Positions 1 to 8,012 of a DNA stretch of 64,000 nucleotides are shown in pieces. Source of the stretch: JACCTU01 sp963700495 (GTDB taxonomy: Bacteria > Actinomycetota > Thermoleophilia > Gaiellales > Gaiellaceae). Each line of letters begins with the position of its first letter. The first letter of the stretch is position 1. The notes under the pieces were generated by a model that did not search any database, was not told the DNA's origin, and saw only the letters and a list, made by a program, of their open reading frames with translations. The translations under genes and the position numbers were made by a program. The DNA lies in NCBI GenBank assembly GCA_963700495.1, contig CAVOXT010000003.1, forward strand, positions 62,001 to 126,000, written 5' to 3'.

Positions 1-696
1 GGGCTGACGCTCGTCCCCCGCCGGCTGCAGTTCCCGATCCTGCGCGCGACCGGGCGTAAGGCCGTCTACCACTTCGTCGGCTCCGACATCCGCGGCAAGA
101 CGCCCGAGCAGCTCGCGTACACCCGGGCTGCAGATGCGCGCGTCGTCGGCTCGTACGACTCCGTTCGCTGGGTGCCGGACGCGGACGTGATCCCGCCCGG
201 AGTCGACCTGAAGCGGTACGTGCCCTCTCCCGGCCGCGGGGGCGACCGGCCGCTCGTCGTCCACGCTCCCTCGAGAAAGGCGAGCAAGGGCACGGAGTTC
301 GTCGAGGCCGCGTGCGCGCAGTTGCCTGTCGACCTCGAGGTCGTGCACGGCGTCACGCACGAGGAGGCCGTCGAGCGCTACCGGCGGGCGGACCTCGTCG
401 TCGACCAGCTGAACGCGGGCTGGTACGGGCTGTTCGCGATCGAGGCGATGGCACTCGGCAAGCCGGTCGTCACGTTCCTGCACGACGAAGCCGTGCGGCG
501 CACCGAGGAGGCGTTCGGGATCCGGGTACCGATCGTCAACGCGACGAAGGAGACGCTCGTCGACGTCCTGCGACCACTCGTCGCCGACGCCGAGGAGCGA
601 AGCCGCCTCGCGTCTGCGAGCCGTGCCTACGTCGAGGCGGTCCACGACGACGAGAAGATCGCCGACCGCCTGCTCGCGCTCTACGCTCGGCTGTAG
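1..696 (+). CDS. Glycosyltransferase, GT4/GT-B type, C-terminal part (5' end outside the window)
   Basis: The reading frame is open from base 1 and ends with TAG at 694-696, so the gene begins upstream. The visible 231 residues look like the end of the first and all of the second Rossmann domain of a retaining GT-B glycosyltransferase. A PGVD motif (about residue 64) starts the nucleotide-sugar domain, and near the end the acidic pair in GLFAIEAMALGKPVV corresponds to the EX7E donor-binding element. Such enzymes add a sugar from a nucleotide donor to a surface glycan at the cytoplasmic membrane. Only 2 bp separate it from the flippase gene, which supports a polysaccharide role. Donor and acceptor cannot be read from the sequence. 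Confidence 0.85.
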   Translation, partial: GLTLVPRRLQFPILRATGRKAVYHFVGSDIRGKTPEQLAYTRAADARVVGSYDSVRWVPDADVIPPGVDLKRYVPSPGRGGDRPLVVHAPSRKASKGTEFVEAACAQLPVDLEVVHGVTHEEAVERYRRADLVVDQLNAGWYGLFAIEAMALGKPVVTFLHDEAVRRTEEAFGIRVPIVNATKETLVDVLRPLVADAEERSRLASASRAYVEAVHDDEKIADRLLALYARL

Positions 697-698
697 GC

Positions 699-2135
699 GT
701 GATCGGCGCACAGCTTCGGCGGCTCGGCAAGCATTCGGCCATCTACGGCCTCGGCGGGCTCGTCTCGCGGATCCTCGCCGTCCTCCTCCTGCCGCTCTAC
801 ACGGCGTACCTCACGACCGCGGACTACGGCCGGGTCGAGACGCTCGTCGCGCTGACCGCGATCCTCGTCACGCTCCTGCGCGCGGGCATCTCGACGGCGT
901 TCTTCCGCTTCTACTTCGACTCACCCGACCCGGCCGCACGCGTGAACGTCCTGCGCACCTCGTTCTGGTTCACGATGGCGACCTCGACCGTCGGCCTCGT
1001 GCTCGGCTGGGCGTTCGCGTCGCAGATCGCCGACCTGCTCAACCTGGGCGTGAACCAGGACGGCCTCGTGCGCGCCGCCTTCGTCGGGCTGTGGGCGCTG
1101 ATGAACTACGAGCAGATGACCGCGCTCTTCCGCGTCGAAGAGCGCTCCGTCGCGTTCGTGACGGCGAGCCTCGCGAACGTGCTGCTCACGATCGGCGCGA
1201 CGGTCGTGCTCGTGGTCCGCTTCGACCAGGGCTCGCTCGGGGTGATCGTCGGGAACTTCACGGGCACCTTGCTCGTCTACCTCGCGCTGCTCGGCTACCG
1301 GCGCGAGCAGCTCGGGTTCCAGTTCGACCGGCCGCTGCTGCGGCGGATGAACCGCTTCGGACTTCCACTCGTGCCGTCGGGCCTCGCTCTCTGGACGCTC
1401 AGCTTCAGCGATCGCTTCTTTCTCGCGCACCTCGCCGGCCAGGACGCCGTCGGCCGCTACTCGATCGGCGTCCGGATCGCGTCGGCGATCGTGCTGCTGC
1501 TGTACGCGTTCCGCACCGCCTGGCCCGCGTTCGCCTACTCGATCGAGGACGACGGCGAGGCACGGCGCACGTACTCATTCGTGCTCACGTACCTCCTGTA
1601 CGTCGCGTGCTGGCTCTCGCTCGCGCTCGGCGTTCTTGCACCGTGGATCGTGCAGCTGCTCGCGAGCGACCCGTCGTTCTGGCCGGGCGCGAACGTCGTT
1701 GCGCCGCTCGCCTTCGCGGGCACTTTCTGGGGTGCATACACCGTCGTCGCGATCGGGATCGGACGCACGCGTCGCACGGAGTTCAACTGGGTGATCACCG
1801 GTTCGGCGGCCGCAGTCGACGTCGCGTTGAACCTGCTGCTGATTCCGAGCTACGGGATCGAGGGAGCGGCTGCGGCTTCCGTGACGGCCTTTGCACTGAT
1901 GTTCGTCGCGATGGCCGTCTACTCGCAGCGGATCTACCCGGTCGCCTACCAGTGGCGCCGCGTCGTCACGGTGATCGGCACGGCCGCGGTGCTCACGTTC
2001 GCCGGCCGCTACATCGACCGGCTCGACGTCTCGATCGCGCTCGTACTCGTGTTCCCGTTCGCGCTGCTCGCGCTCGGCTTCTACCTCCCGGTCGAGCGGG
2101 CACGGCTCGCGCGAGCGCTCGTTCGCCACGCATAG
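699..2135 (+). CDS. Polysaccharide flippase, Wzx/MOP superfamily
   Basis: A 478-residue, very hydrophobic protein with about 12-14 predicted membrane segments, matching the length and pattern of Wzx-type lipid-linked oligosaccharide flippases. Such proteins move undecaprenyl-linked repeat units across the cytoplasmic membrane. The frame is open upstream, but the GTG at 699 is chosen because it lies 2 bp after the stop of the glycosyltransferase and opens directly into the first amphipathic and membrane segments. Translational coupling to that gene is likely. Its 3' end overlaps the convergent ligase-like gene by 55 bp. The substrate is unknown. Confidence 0.85.
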   Translation: MIGAQLRRLGKHSAIYGLGGLVSRILAVLLLPLYTAYLTTADYGRVETLVALTAILVTLLRAGISTAFFRFYFDSPDPAARVNVLRTSFWFTMATSTVGLVLGWAFASQIADLLNLGVNQDGLVRAAFVGLWALMNYEQMTALFRVEERSVAFVTASLANVLLTIGATVVLVVRFDQGSLGVIVGNFTGTLLVYLALLGYRREQLGFQFDRPLLRRMNRFGLPLVPSGLALWTLSFSDRFFLAHLAGQDAVGRYSIGVRIASAIVLLLYAFRTAWPAFAYSIEDDGEARRTYSFVLTYLLYVACWLSLALGVLAPWIVQLLASDPSFWPGANVVAPLAFAGTFWGAYTVVAIGIGRTRRTEFNWVITGSAAAVDVALNLLLIPSYGIEGAAAASVTAFALMFVAMAVYSQRIYPVAYQWRRVVTVIGTAAVLTFAGRYIDRLDVSIALVLVFPFALLALGFYLPVERARLARALVRHA

Positions 2136-3520
2136 CCGAGGCCCGTCAGGCCGAGGATGCCCCAGCTCATCGGGTCCTCGAAGAACGCGTTGTAGAAGAG
2201 CGAGTGCACGAGGATCGTGACCAGCGCGAGACCGAAGCAGAGCGACGCGCGCCCTGCGAAGCTCCGTGAAGCGCGACGGAACGGGAGCCACAGTGCGGTC
2301 GCGACGAGCCACGCAAAGAGCAGGAGCCCCGGCAACCCGAGCTCCGCAGCAACCGTGACCGGCGTGTTGTGGGAGGCGGCGCGGGCGGGGTCCGCCGCGA
2401 GGAAGCCCACGCGCTCGCCGTACGCGCTCTTGAAGCCGCCGAGCCCGACGCCGCCGATCGGGTGGTCGAGCGCGATGCGCGAGCCTTCGCTGACGAGCGT
2501 CGAGCGGTTGCCGGTCGCCCTGTCCGTGTTGTCGAGGATCTCCGCGCGCACCGAAGGCACGAGGAATCCGGCCGCGAGCAGCGCGATCGCGGCAGCCGCG
2601 AGCGCGATCACCGCGCGGCGCTCCCAGGCGAGCACGACCGCGCCGAGGACGCCGGCGATCAGCGCGACGAAGCTCGACTGCGAAAACGAGAAGACGAGCC
2701 CGACCCAGAGGCCGACGATGGCGACGGTGGCGACGATCGCGTCGCGACGGGCGCCGTAGAGCGCCACGACGAGCCCGACGACGATCGCGACGACGAGGAA
2801 GCGGCCGTAGATCGACGGATCCCAGAAGACCGAGTTGACCCGGAAGAACGGAGCGAACGCGTTCGAGACGATCACCTTCGGGTTCCAGAAGATGTCCCGC
2901 GTCAGCCACTGGTAGACGCCGATCGCCGCGAAGACAGCCGCCAGTGCGACCAGCTCGATCGTCAGCGCTTTCAGCCAGCGCCGCTGCCACGGCAGGCGGG
3001 CGCACATGAGCGCAAGCAACCCGAAGGGGAGGTAGAACGCGGCGAGCGAGACGGCGCCGAGACGCGCGCCGTCGCTCCAGAGCAGCGAGATCCCCGCCCA
3101 CCCGAGGAAGACGGCGAGCGGCCACGCGAGCGGGCCGAGCTCACGCGCGCGGCCGTCTCGGCGCCAGAGCTCCCACGCAAGCGCGACCGTCCCTCCCGCG
3201 ACGACGACGTAGAGCGGCAGCAGCAGGCTCGACTCCTGCCCCCCGATCCGAACCGGCACGCGGGCCGGCGTGCATGCGAGCGCAGCCATCGGCAGCAGCC
3301 AGGGCCGGCGGAGGAAGAGTGCACCGAGCGCGACCGAGACGGCGCCGCCCACCACGAATCCGACCGCGATCCGGGCGTCGTTCCCCTCGGGCCGCAGCGT
3401 CACCAGCAGGACCGTCCCGCCGGCGAGCGTCACCGCGAGCGCCGCGAGCCGAACTCCCCGGCCGCGCGCGACGATCAGCACCGCGAGGCCGAGCGCGGCG
3501 AGGACGCCTCCGGCGATCAC
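2081..3520 (-). CDS. O-antigen ligase/polymerase-like membrane protein (Wzy/WaaL family)
   Basis: A 479-residue protein with about 12 hydrophobic segments and one large polar loop around residues 330-380. The loop carries HPIGGVGLGGF and, further on, an SHNT segment, typical of the Wzy_C/O-antigen ligase family. These proteins polymerise or transfer lipid-linked glycans on the outer face of the membrane. The GTG start at 3520 forms a GTGA overlap with the stop of the FlgD-Ig gene, so the two are probably coupled. The 3' end overlaps the convergent flippase. Whether it acts as polymerase, ligase or teichuronic-acid type enzyme cannot be decided. Confidence 0.8.
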   Translation of the reverse strand: MIAGGVLAALGLAVLIVARGRGVRLAALAVTLAGGTVLLVTLRPEGNDARIAVGFVVGGAVSVALGALFLRRPWLLPMAALACTPARVPVRIGGQESSLLLPLYVVVAGGTVALAWELWRRDGRARELGPLAWPLAVFLGWAGISLLWSDGARLGAVSLAAFYLPFGLLALMCARLPWQRRWLKALTIELVALAAVFAAIGVYQWLTRDIFWNPKVIVSNAFAPFFRVNSVFWDPSIYGRFLVVAIVVGLVVALYGARRDAIVATVAIVGLWVGLVFSFSQSSFVALIAGVLGAVVLAWERRAVIALAAAAIALLAAGFLVPSVRAEILDNTDRATGNRSTLVSEGSRIALDHPIGGVGLGGFKSAYGERVGFLAADPARAASHNTPVTVAAELGLPGLLLFAWLVATALWLPFRRASRSFAGRASLCFGLALVTILVHSLFYNAFFEDPMSWGILGLTGLGYAWRTSARASRARSTGR

Positions 3521-4473
3521 CGAGCCCTCACGAACACCGGAATCGCATCGGCGTAGCGCGAGTAGCTGACCCTCAGCGTGTAGCGGCCCGGCCGCTCCGG
3601 CGCCGGGAGTACGAGGGTCTCCGCGCTCGAGAAGCCGGTGCGGGCTCCGAGGCGCCACCGATACCGCGGCGTGTCGGTCGAGACGCGGACGCCGAAGCGT
3701 GCGCCTGCCGGTACGACGATCCGCCGCGGCGCCAGCTCGATGAACCGAAGCTGCACGACGGCTCGCTGTGCGGCCGAGCGGTTGCCCGCGAGATCCTCGG
3801 CGACGATCCGCAGCACGTAGGTGTCCGGCGGGAGCCGGCTGCCGCGCCACTCGATCTTGCTGCGAAGCCGTGCGGTGCTCTCGAGCACCTCCTCGCCCTC
3901 GACGATGAGGATCACGCGCGCACGCTCGGAGAGCGAGAACCGGATCCGGACGAAGTCTGAGTTCCGGTCGCGGTCCGGAGAGAACACGCGCGGCGCCACC
4001 GACTGGACGGTCAGCTCGGGCGGCGTCGTGTCGAGGCGGGCCGGGTTCGGGATCTCGATCGTTCGTCGTGCGTTTGCCAGGTGGACGCGGGCCCGATAGG
4101 TGCCCTCGCGCACCCCGCGACCGTCCCAGTGGAATGTCACGCGCCCGGCCCGAAACGGCGTGCTTTCCACGAGCGTTCGCACCGGCCTGCTCTCCCCGTC
4201 GACGATCGTGACCGTGAGCCGGTCGGGGTCGCGCAGGCCGAAACTGAACACCGCCTCGTCCGTCGCGCACCGGCACACGGGCGAGAACGCCTCGGTCACC
4301 CTCGGCGCGACAATCGGCGAGGGAACGAGCTTCAGGCGCTCTGTGACCGCGAAGGCGGCCGCGGTGCCGCCCAGGAGCCCGAGCACGAGCAGCGTGGAGA
4401 CGACGCGCGGCAACCCGCGCGCGAGGCTATCCGAAGACCTTCGTATGCCTCGGGCGAACGCGTACGCGCGCAC
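3517..4473 (-). CDS. Membrane-anchored protein with FlgD-type Ig-like repeats
   Basis: A 318-residue protein with one hydrophobic segment near residues 24-43 (TLLVLGLLGGTAAAFAV), followed by an extracytoplasmic part with two FlgD-like Ig modules. Signatures are FHWDGRGVREGTYRARV (about 115-130) and IEWRGSRLPPDTYVLRIVAED (about 210-230). Such modules are structural and occur in secreted proteins; no catalytic residues were recognised. The ATG at 4473 overlaps cysA by 47 bp; an in-frame TTG at 4413 would avoid the overlap but keeps only 3 residues before the membrane segment. Context (ligase-like gene downstream) suggests a cell-surface role, but the function is unknown. Confidence 0.65.
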   Translation of the reverse strand: MRAYAFARGIRRSSDSLARGLPRVVSTLLVLGLLGGTAAAFAVTERLKLVPSPIVAPRVTEAFSPVCRCATDEAVFSFGLRDPDRLTVTIVDGESRPVRTLVESTPFRAGRVTFHWDGRGVREGTYRARVHLANARRTIEIPNPARLDTTPPELTVQSVAPRVFSPDRDRNSDFVRIRFSLSERARVILIVEGEEVLESTARLRSKIEWRGSRLPPDTYVLRIVAEDLAGNRSAAQRAVVQLRFIELAPRRIVVPAGARFGVRVSTDTPRYRWRLGARTGFSSAETLVLPAPERPGRYTLRVSYSRYADAIPVFVRAR

Positions 4474-5362
4474 CCTCGACCAGCTCGAGTCGCTCGGCCT
4501 CGCCGCGGGTGACCTGCGCCCAAAGCTCCTCGCCGTTCTCGAGCCGCAGCTCGACCCGCACCTCGAACCCGAGATGGACGACGCGCTCGACGACGGCCTC
4601 GTCGCCTTCGCCGAACTCGACGTCGTGCGGGCGCACGAACGACTGCCCGACGCGGTTCACCTCGCCGACGAACGTCATCACGAACTCGTTGTGGGGATTG
4701 TCGTAGAGCTCGCGCGCGCCGCCGACCTGCTCGATGCGCCCGTGGTTCATGACCACGATCTGGTCGGCGAGGTCCATCGCCTCCTCCTGGTCGTGCGTGA
4801 CGAAGATCGTGGTCACGTGCACCTCGTCGTGCAGGTGACGCAGCCACGCGCGCAGCTCCTTGCGGACGCGCGCGTCGAGAGCGCCGAACGGCTCGTCGAG
4901 CAGGAGCACGTTCGGCTCGACGGCGAGCGCGCGGGCGAGCGCCATGCGCTGGCGCTGACCGCCGGAGAGCTGCGCGGGGTAGCGGTCGGCGAACCCGCTC
5001 AGCTGCACGAGCTCGAGCAACTTGGCGACGCGCTCCTTGATCTCTCTCTTCGGGCGGCGGCGGATCTCGAGCCCGAACGCGACGTTCTTCCAGACCGTCA
5101 TGTGCTTGAACGCGGCGTAGTGCTGGAACACGAAGCCGACGCCGCGCTTCTGCGGCGGACGCGACGTGATGTCGTTCCCCTCGATCAGCACCCGACCCGC
5201 ATCCGGCTGTTCCAGGCCCGCGATGATCCGCAGGAGCGTCGACTTGCCGCTGCCGCTCGGGCCGAGCAGCGCCGTCAGCGACCCGGCCGGCACCTCCACG
5301 GAGACGTCGTCGAGCGCGACGAAGTCTCCGAACTGCTTCGACACCGATCGCGCCTCGATCAT
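4427..5362 (-). CDS. cysA: Sulfate ABC transporter, ATP-binding subunit
   Basis: A 311-residue ABC ATPase with Walker A GPSGSGKST (about 37-45), Q-loop FQHYAAF, signature LSGGQRQR, Walker B VLLLDEPFGALD and a switch His in THDQEEA. The C-terminal ~70 residues (FVGEVNRV...FVRPHDVE) match the regulatory TOBE-like tail of CysA. It drives import of sulfate or thiosulfate through CysT/CysW. The ATG at 5362 overlaps the cysW stop as ATGA. It is somewhat shorter than the 330-360 residues common in the family, because the tail is short. Last of the sulfate genes in the minus-strand run. Confidence 0.95.
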   Translation of the reverse strand: MIEARSVSKQFGDFVALDDVSVEVPAGSLTALLGPSGSGKSTLLRIIAGLEQPDAGRVLIEGNDITSRPPQKRGVGFVFQHYAAFKHMTVWKNVAFGLEIRRRPKREIKERVAKLLELVQLSGFADRYPAQLSGGQRQRMALARALAVEPNVLLLDEPFGALDARVRKELRAWLRHLHDEVHVTTIFVTHDQEEAMDLADQIVVMNHGRIEQVGGARELYDNPHNEFVMTFVGEVNRVGQSFVRPHDVEFGEGDEAVVERVVHLGFEVRVELRLENGEELWAQVTRGEAERLELVEGARVRVRPRHTKVFG

Positions 5363-6138
5363 GTGCCCTCCTTCGGCTTGAACATGCTCATCGCGACGAG
5401 CGTCCCGATCGCGAGCAGCGCGAGCACGACCGAGGCCGCGTAGGCGCCGACGAGGTCGAACGACTGGAACCGCTCCTCGACGTGGAGCGTCATCGTCTCC
5501 GTCTTGCCGACGATGCGACCCGAGACGACGCTGACTGCGCCGAACTCGCCGAGGGCGCGGGCAGTCGTGAGCACGACGCCGTAGGCGACCGCCCACCGGA
5601 TCGCGGGGAGCGTGACACGCCTGAACGTCTGCCACGGCGACGCACCCAGCGTCGAGGCGGCCTGCTCCTGCTCCGTTCCGATCTCGCGGAGCACCGGCAC
5701 GACCTCTCGTACGACGAACGGCAGTGAGACGAAGATCGTGGCAAGGACCATCCCGGGCAGCGCGAAGACGACGTCGAACGGCAGGTCCGCGAGCCAGCCT
5801 CCCGTCCCGAACAGGAGCAGGAACGCGAGCCCGACCACGATCGGCGACAGCGCGAGCGGCAGGTCGACGACCGCGTTCACGATCCCTTTTCCCGGAAAGC
5901 GATAGCGCACGATCGAGATCGCGCAGGCGATGCCGAAGATGGTGTTCGCCGGGACGACGATCGCCGTGATCAGGATCGTGATCAGGAACGCATGGATCGC
6001 GGCCGGAGTGGTCACGGCGTCCCACGCTGCGCCGACCCCGTCCTCGAAGGCGCGGAAGAAGACCATCCCGACCGGAAGCACGAGCAGGAACGCGAGGTAG
6101 CCAAGGGCGGTGAAGCGAAGCGCGTACTTACGCCACAC
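5359..6138 (-). CDS. cysW: Sulfate ABC transporter permease CysW
   Basis: A 259-residue inner-membrane protein with six predicted membrane segments and the BPD-type permease loop EQAASTLGASPWQTFRRVTLP (about 158-178), which docks on the ATPase. The closing motif ARALGEFGAVSVVSG is characteristic of CysW/CysT. It forms the sulfate/thiosulfate channel with CysT. It overlaps cysT by 11 bp upstream and cysA by 4 bp (ATGA) downstream, so the three are translated as a unit. Confidence 0.95.
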   Translation of the reverse strand: MWRKYALRFTALGYLAFLLVLPVGMVFFRAFEDGVGAAWDAVTTPAAIHAFLITILITAIVVPANTIFGIACAISIVRYRFPGKGIVNAVVDLPLALSPIVVGLAFLLLFGTGGWLADLPFDVVFALPGMVLATIFVSLPFVVREVVPVLREIGTEQEQAASTLGASPWQTFRRVTLPAIRWAVAYGVVLTTARALGEFGAVSVVSGRIVGKTETMTLHVEERFQSFDLVGAYAASVVLALLAIGTLVAMSMFKPKEGT

Positions 6139-6955
6139 GGTCGTGCCTCGTCACGCGTCGGCGAAGCCCGCCGATGAGCAAGAGCGTCGCGAAGGAGAGA
6201 ACGAGCAGCACAACGGACACCGCTGCCGCGCCGGCGGGGTCGCCGCTCTCGATCCTGCCGAAGATGTAGACCGACGCGATCTCGGTGTGGAAGGGAAGGT
6301 TCCCCGAGATGAGCACGACCGAGCCGAACTCGCCGATCGCACGAGCGAACGCGAGCGCCACACCGGAGAGCACGGCCGGGAACAGGTTGGGGAAGACGAT
6401 GCGCCGGAAGACCTGGAGCGAGTTCGCGCCGAGCGATGCCGCGGCGTCCTCCATCTCGCGGTCGAGTTCGAGCAGGACCGGCTGGACGGTCCGGATCACG
6501 AACGGAAGCGTCACGAACAGCATGGCGACCACGATCGCCGTGCGGCTGAAGGCGATGTCCACGCTGAAAGGCCCGTTCGGCCCGTAGAGCGCGAGCAGCG
6601 TCAGGCCCGCGACGATGGTCGGCAACGCGAACGGCAGGTCGATCAGCGCGTTCACGACGCCCTGGCCGCGGAACCGGTCGCGGACGAGAACCCAGGCGAT
6701 CAGCGTTCCCATCACCGCGTTGACGAGGGTCACGGCGACCGACGCGACGAGCGTCAGCTTGAGCGCGGCGACCGCCTGCGGCTCGGTGATCGCGTCCCAG
6801 AAGCTCCGCTCGCCCTTGGTCGCCTGCCAGACGACGGCCGAGAGCGGCAGGAGGACGATCAGCGTCAGGTACGCCGTCACGAGCCCCTGGGTCAGCGCCG
6901 CCCCCGGGCGCGAGATTGCGCCCGGGGGCGAAGCGGCTTGGGCGTGCGAGCTCAG
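6128..6955 (-). CDS. cysT: Sulfate ABC transporter permease CysT (CysU)
   Basis: An inner-membrane permease with motif EDAAASLGANSLQVFRRIVFP and ARAIGEFGSVVLISG, six membrane segments, paired with CysW. The start is uncertain. Read from a CTG at 6955, which overlaps the stop of the upstream binding-protein gene as CTGA, the product is 275 residues, and its N-terminus (RPGAALTQGLVTAYLTLIV) resembles the LPGF-type start of E. coli CysU (277 residues). The first conventional start is a GTG at 6880 with a weak AGGGG upstream, giving 250 residues and losing that segment. The CTG start is preferred because the same overlap recurs elsewhere in this window. A strong GC hairpin (6899-6930) lies between the two candidate starts. 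Confidence 0.9.
   Translation of the reverse strand: MSSHAQAASPPGAISRPGAALTQGLVTAYLTLIVLLPLSAVVWQATKGERSFWDAITEPQAVAALKLTLVASVAVTLVNAVMGTLIAWVLVRDRFRGQGVVNALIDLPFALPTIVAGLTLLALYGPNGPFSVDIAFSRTAIVVAMLFVTLPFVIRTVQPVLLELDREMEDAAASLGANSLQVFRRIVFPNLFPAVLSGVALAFARAIGEFGSVVLISGNLPFHTEIASVYIFGRIESGDPAGAAAVSVVLLVLSFATLLLIGGLRRRVTRHDRVA
6899..6930 (-). promoter_or_regulatory. 13-bp perfect GC hairpin at the sbp/cysT junction
   Basis: The arms 6899-6911 and 6918-6930 are exact reverse complements, with a 6-base loop (GAGATT). It starts 22 bp after the stop of the sulfate-binding-protein gene, and ends just before the GTG candidate start of cysT. There is no U-tract, so simple intrinsic termination is unlikely. 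By analogy with stem-loops between binding-protein and permease genes in other ABC operons, it could protect the upstream message or damp read-through, raising binding protein over permease. That role is inference. Confidence 0.6.
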
Positions 6956-7929
6956 TTTCCGGACTGCTTCTGGATCAAGGTCACGATCCCGTTGTTGGCG
7001 TTGAAGAACCGCTGGTCGACCTTCGCCCAGCCGCCGAGCCACTTGATCGAGAAGAGCTGCGGACGGACGGGGAACGAGAAGCCCCGCGCCGCGGCCGGCA
7101 CGATCGGGCGGTAGCCGTTCTGGGCGAAGATGCGCTGCGCGGGAACCGTGCGCAGGTAGCGCAGGAACGCGTTCGCGGTCGCCTTGTTCTCCGAGGTGGT
7201 CGTGACGGCGATCGGGTTCTCGATCCGGATCGTCGCCTTCGGGATCACGTACGGAACTTCCTGGCCGTTCTGGTTGGCGAAGATCGCCTCGTTCTCGTAC
7301 GCGAGCATCACGTCACCTCGGCCGGCGAGGAACGTCTGCAGCGCCTCGCGCGCGCTCTTGTCCTGCGAGACGATGTGGCTGTAGAGGTTGCGCAGATACG
7401 CGACGGCCTGCGCGTGCGTCTTCTTCTTGCGGAGCATCGCGCCGTACGCGGCCATGATGTTCCACTTCGCTCCGCCCGAGGTCTGCACGTTGGGCGTCAC
7501 GATCTGCACGCCCGGCTTGACGAGGTCTTCCCAGTCGCGGATCTTCTTCGGGTTGCCGCGGCGCACCGCGAAGACGACGACGGAGCGCGTGACGATCCCG
7601 TTCCACTGGTTGCTCTTCCAGTTCTTGGGAACAAGACCCTTGTTGACCAGCGAGGTGATGTCGGGCTCGAGGGAGAGCGCGACGACGTCGGCCTTCAGCC
7701 CGGCCTCGACCGCGCGGGCCTGCTCACCGGACGCGCCGTAGCTCTGCTGGAACGACGTGCCGTTGCCGGCCGCCGTCTTCTGGAACGCCGGGATCAGGTC
7801 GGCGTAGGCGGCCCGGGGGGTCGAGTACGCGACGAGAGAGATGCTGCCCGAGTCGACGCGGGCGGAAGCGGCGGCGGCGCCCGCCAGCGCCAGAACCGCC
7901 AGGAGAGATGAGACAATGGTCTTGCGCAC
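6952..7929 (-). CDS. Sulfate-binding protein of the sulfate ABC transporter (non-lipidated form)
   Basis: A 325-residue family 1 sulfate/thiosulfate-binding protein (CysP/Sbp). After a Sec signal (hydrophobic core TIVSSLLAVLALAGAAAA) come the family motifs SLVAYSTPRAAY, QSYGASGEQARAV, NPKKIRDWEDL, QTSGGAKWNIMAAYG and GRGDVMLAYENEA, which form the oxyanion pocket. The GTG at 7929 is chosen because an AAGGAGG ribosome-binding site precedes it at good spacing and the signal peptide begins there. There is no lipobox cysteine, unlike its tandem paralog upstream. The Shine-Dalgarno sequence and first base of the start lie in an 11-bp inverted repeat (7929-7990). Confidence 0.93.
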   Translation of the reverse strand: MRKTIVSSLLAVLALAGAAAASARVDSGSISLVAYSTPRAAYADLIPAFQKTAAGNGTSFQQSYGASGEQARAVEAGLKADVVALSLEPDITSLVNKGLVPKNWKSNQWNGIVTRSVVVFAVRRGNPKKIRDWEDLVKPGVQIVTPNVQTSGGAKWNIMAAYGAMLRKKKTHAQAVAYLRNLYSHIVSQDKSAREALQTFLAGRGDVMLAYENEAIFANQNGQEVPYVIPKATIRIENPIAVTTTSENKATANAFLRYLRTVPAQRIFAQNGYRPIVPAAARGFSFPVRPQLFSIKWLGGWAKVDQRFFNANNGIVTLIQKQSGN

Positions 7930-7990
7930 GGAGCCTCCTTTATAGATACCACTAATACGCTCTATTAGCGGAGTCTTATAGGAGGCTCCG
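7929..7990 (-). promoter_or_regulatory. AT-rich leader with an inverted repeat that pairs with the ribosome-binding site
   Basis: Arms 7929-7939 and 7980-7990 are perfect 11-bp reverse complements. The distal arm in the transcript contains the Shine-Dalgarno core AGGAGG and the first base of the GTG start of the sulfate-binding-protein gene. Inside lies a second dyad, CTAATA / TATTAG (7952-7957 and 7963-7968), in an island far richer in A/T than its surroundings. If transcribed from upstream, the outer stem would hide the ribosome-binding site. The inner dyad (TAAT-N7-ATTA) also has the T-N11-A form of a LysR-type site. Which level of control is used cannot be told from sequence. Confidence 0.6.
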
Positions 7991-8012
7991 GGCGCCGTCA
8001 AACGAGAACCGC

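Noticed and set aside
2369..3556. Long plus-strand frame rich in Arg, Glu and Asp opposite the O-antigen ligase gene
   Set aside because: Its composition is that of an antisense shadow in GC-rich DNA; the opposite strand encodes a clear polytopic membrane protein.
6880..6955. GTG at 6880 as the definite start of cysT
   Set aside because: Possible, but it removes the N-terminal segment that resembles CysU and gives a short protein; kept only as the alternative to the CTG at 6955.
7927..7990. A SAM, cobalamin or other known riboswitch upstream of the sulfate-binding-protein gene
   Set aside because: The region is only about 60 bp and lacks the multi-stem layout or conserved words of those classes; only a simple nested hairpin is seen.
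7929..7990. Rho-independent terminator after the first sulfate-binding-protein gene
   Set aside because: No T-run follows the stem, and its distal arm contains a good ribosome-binding site for the next gene.
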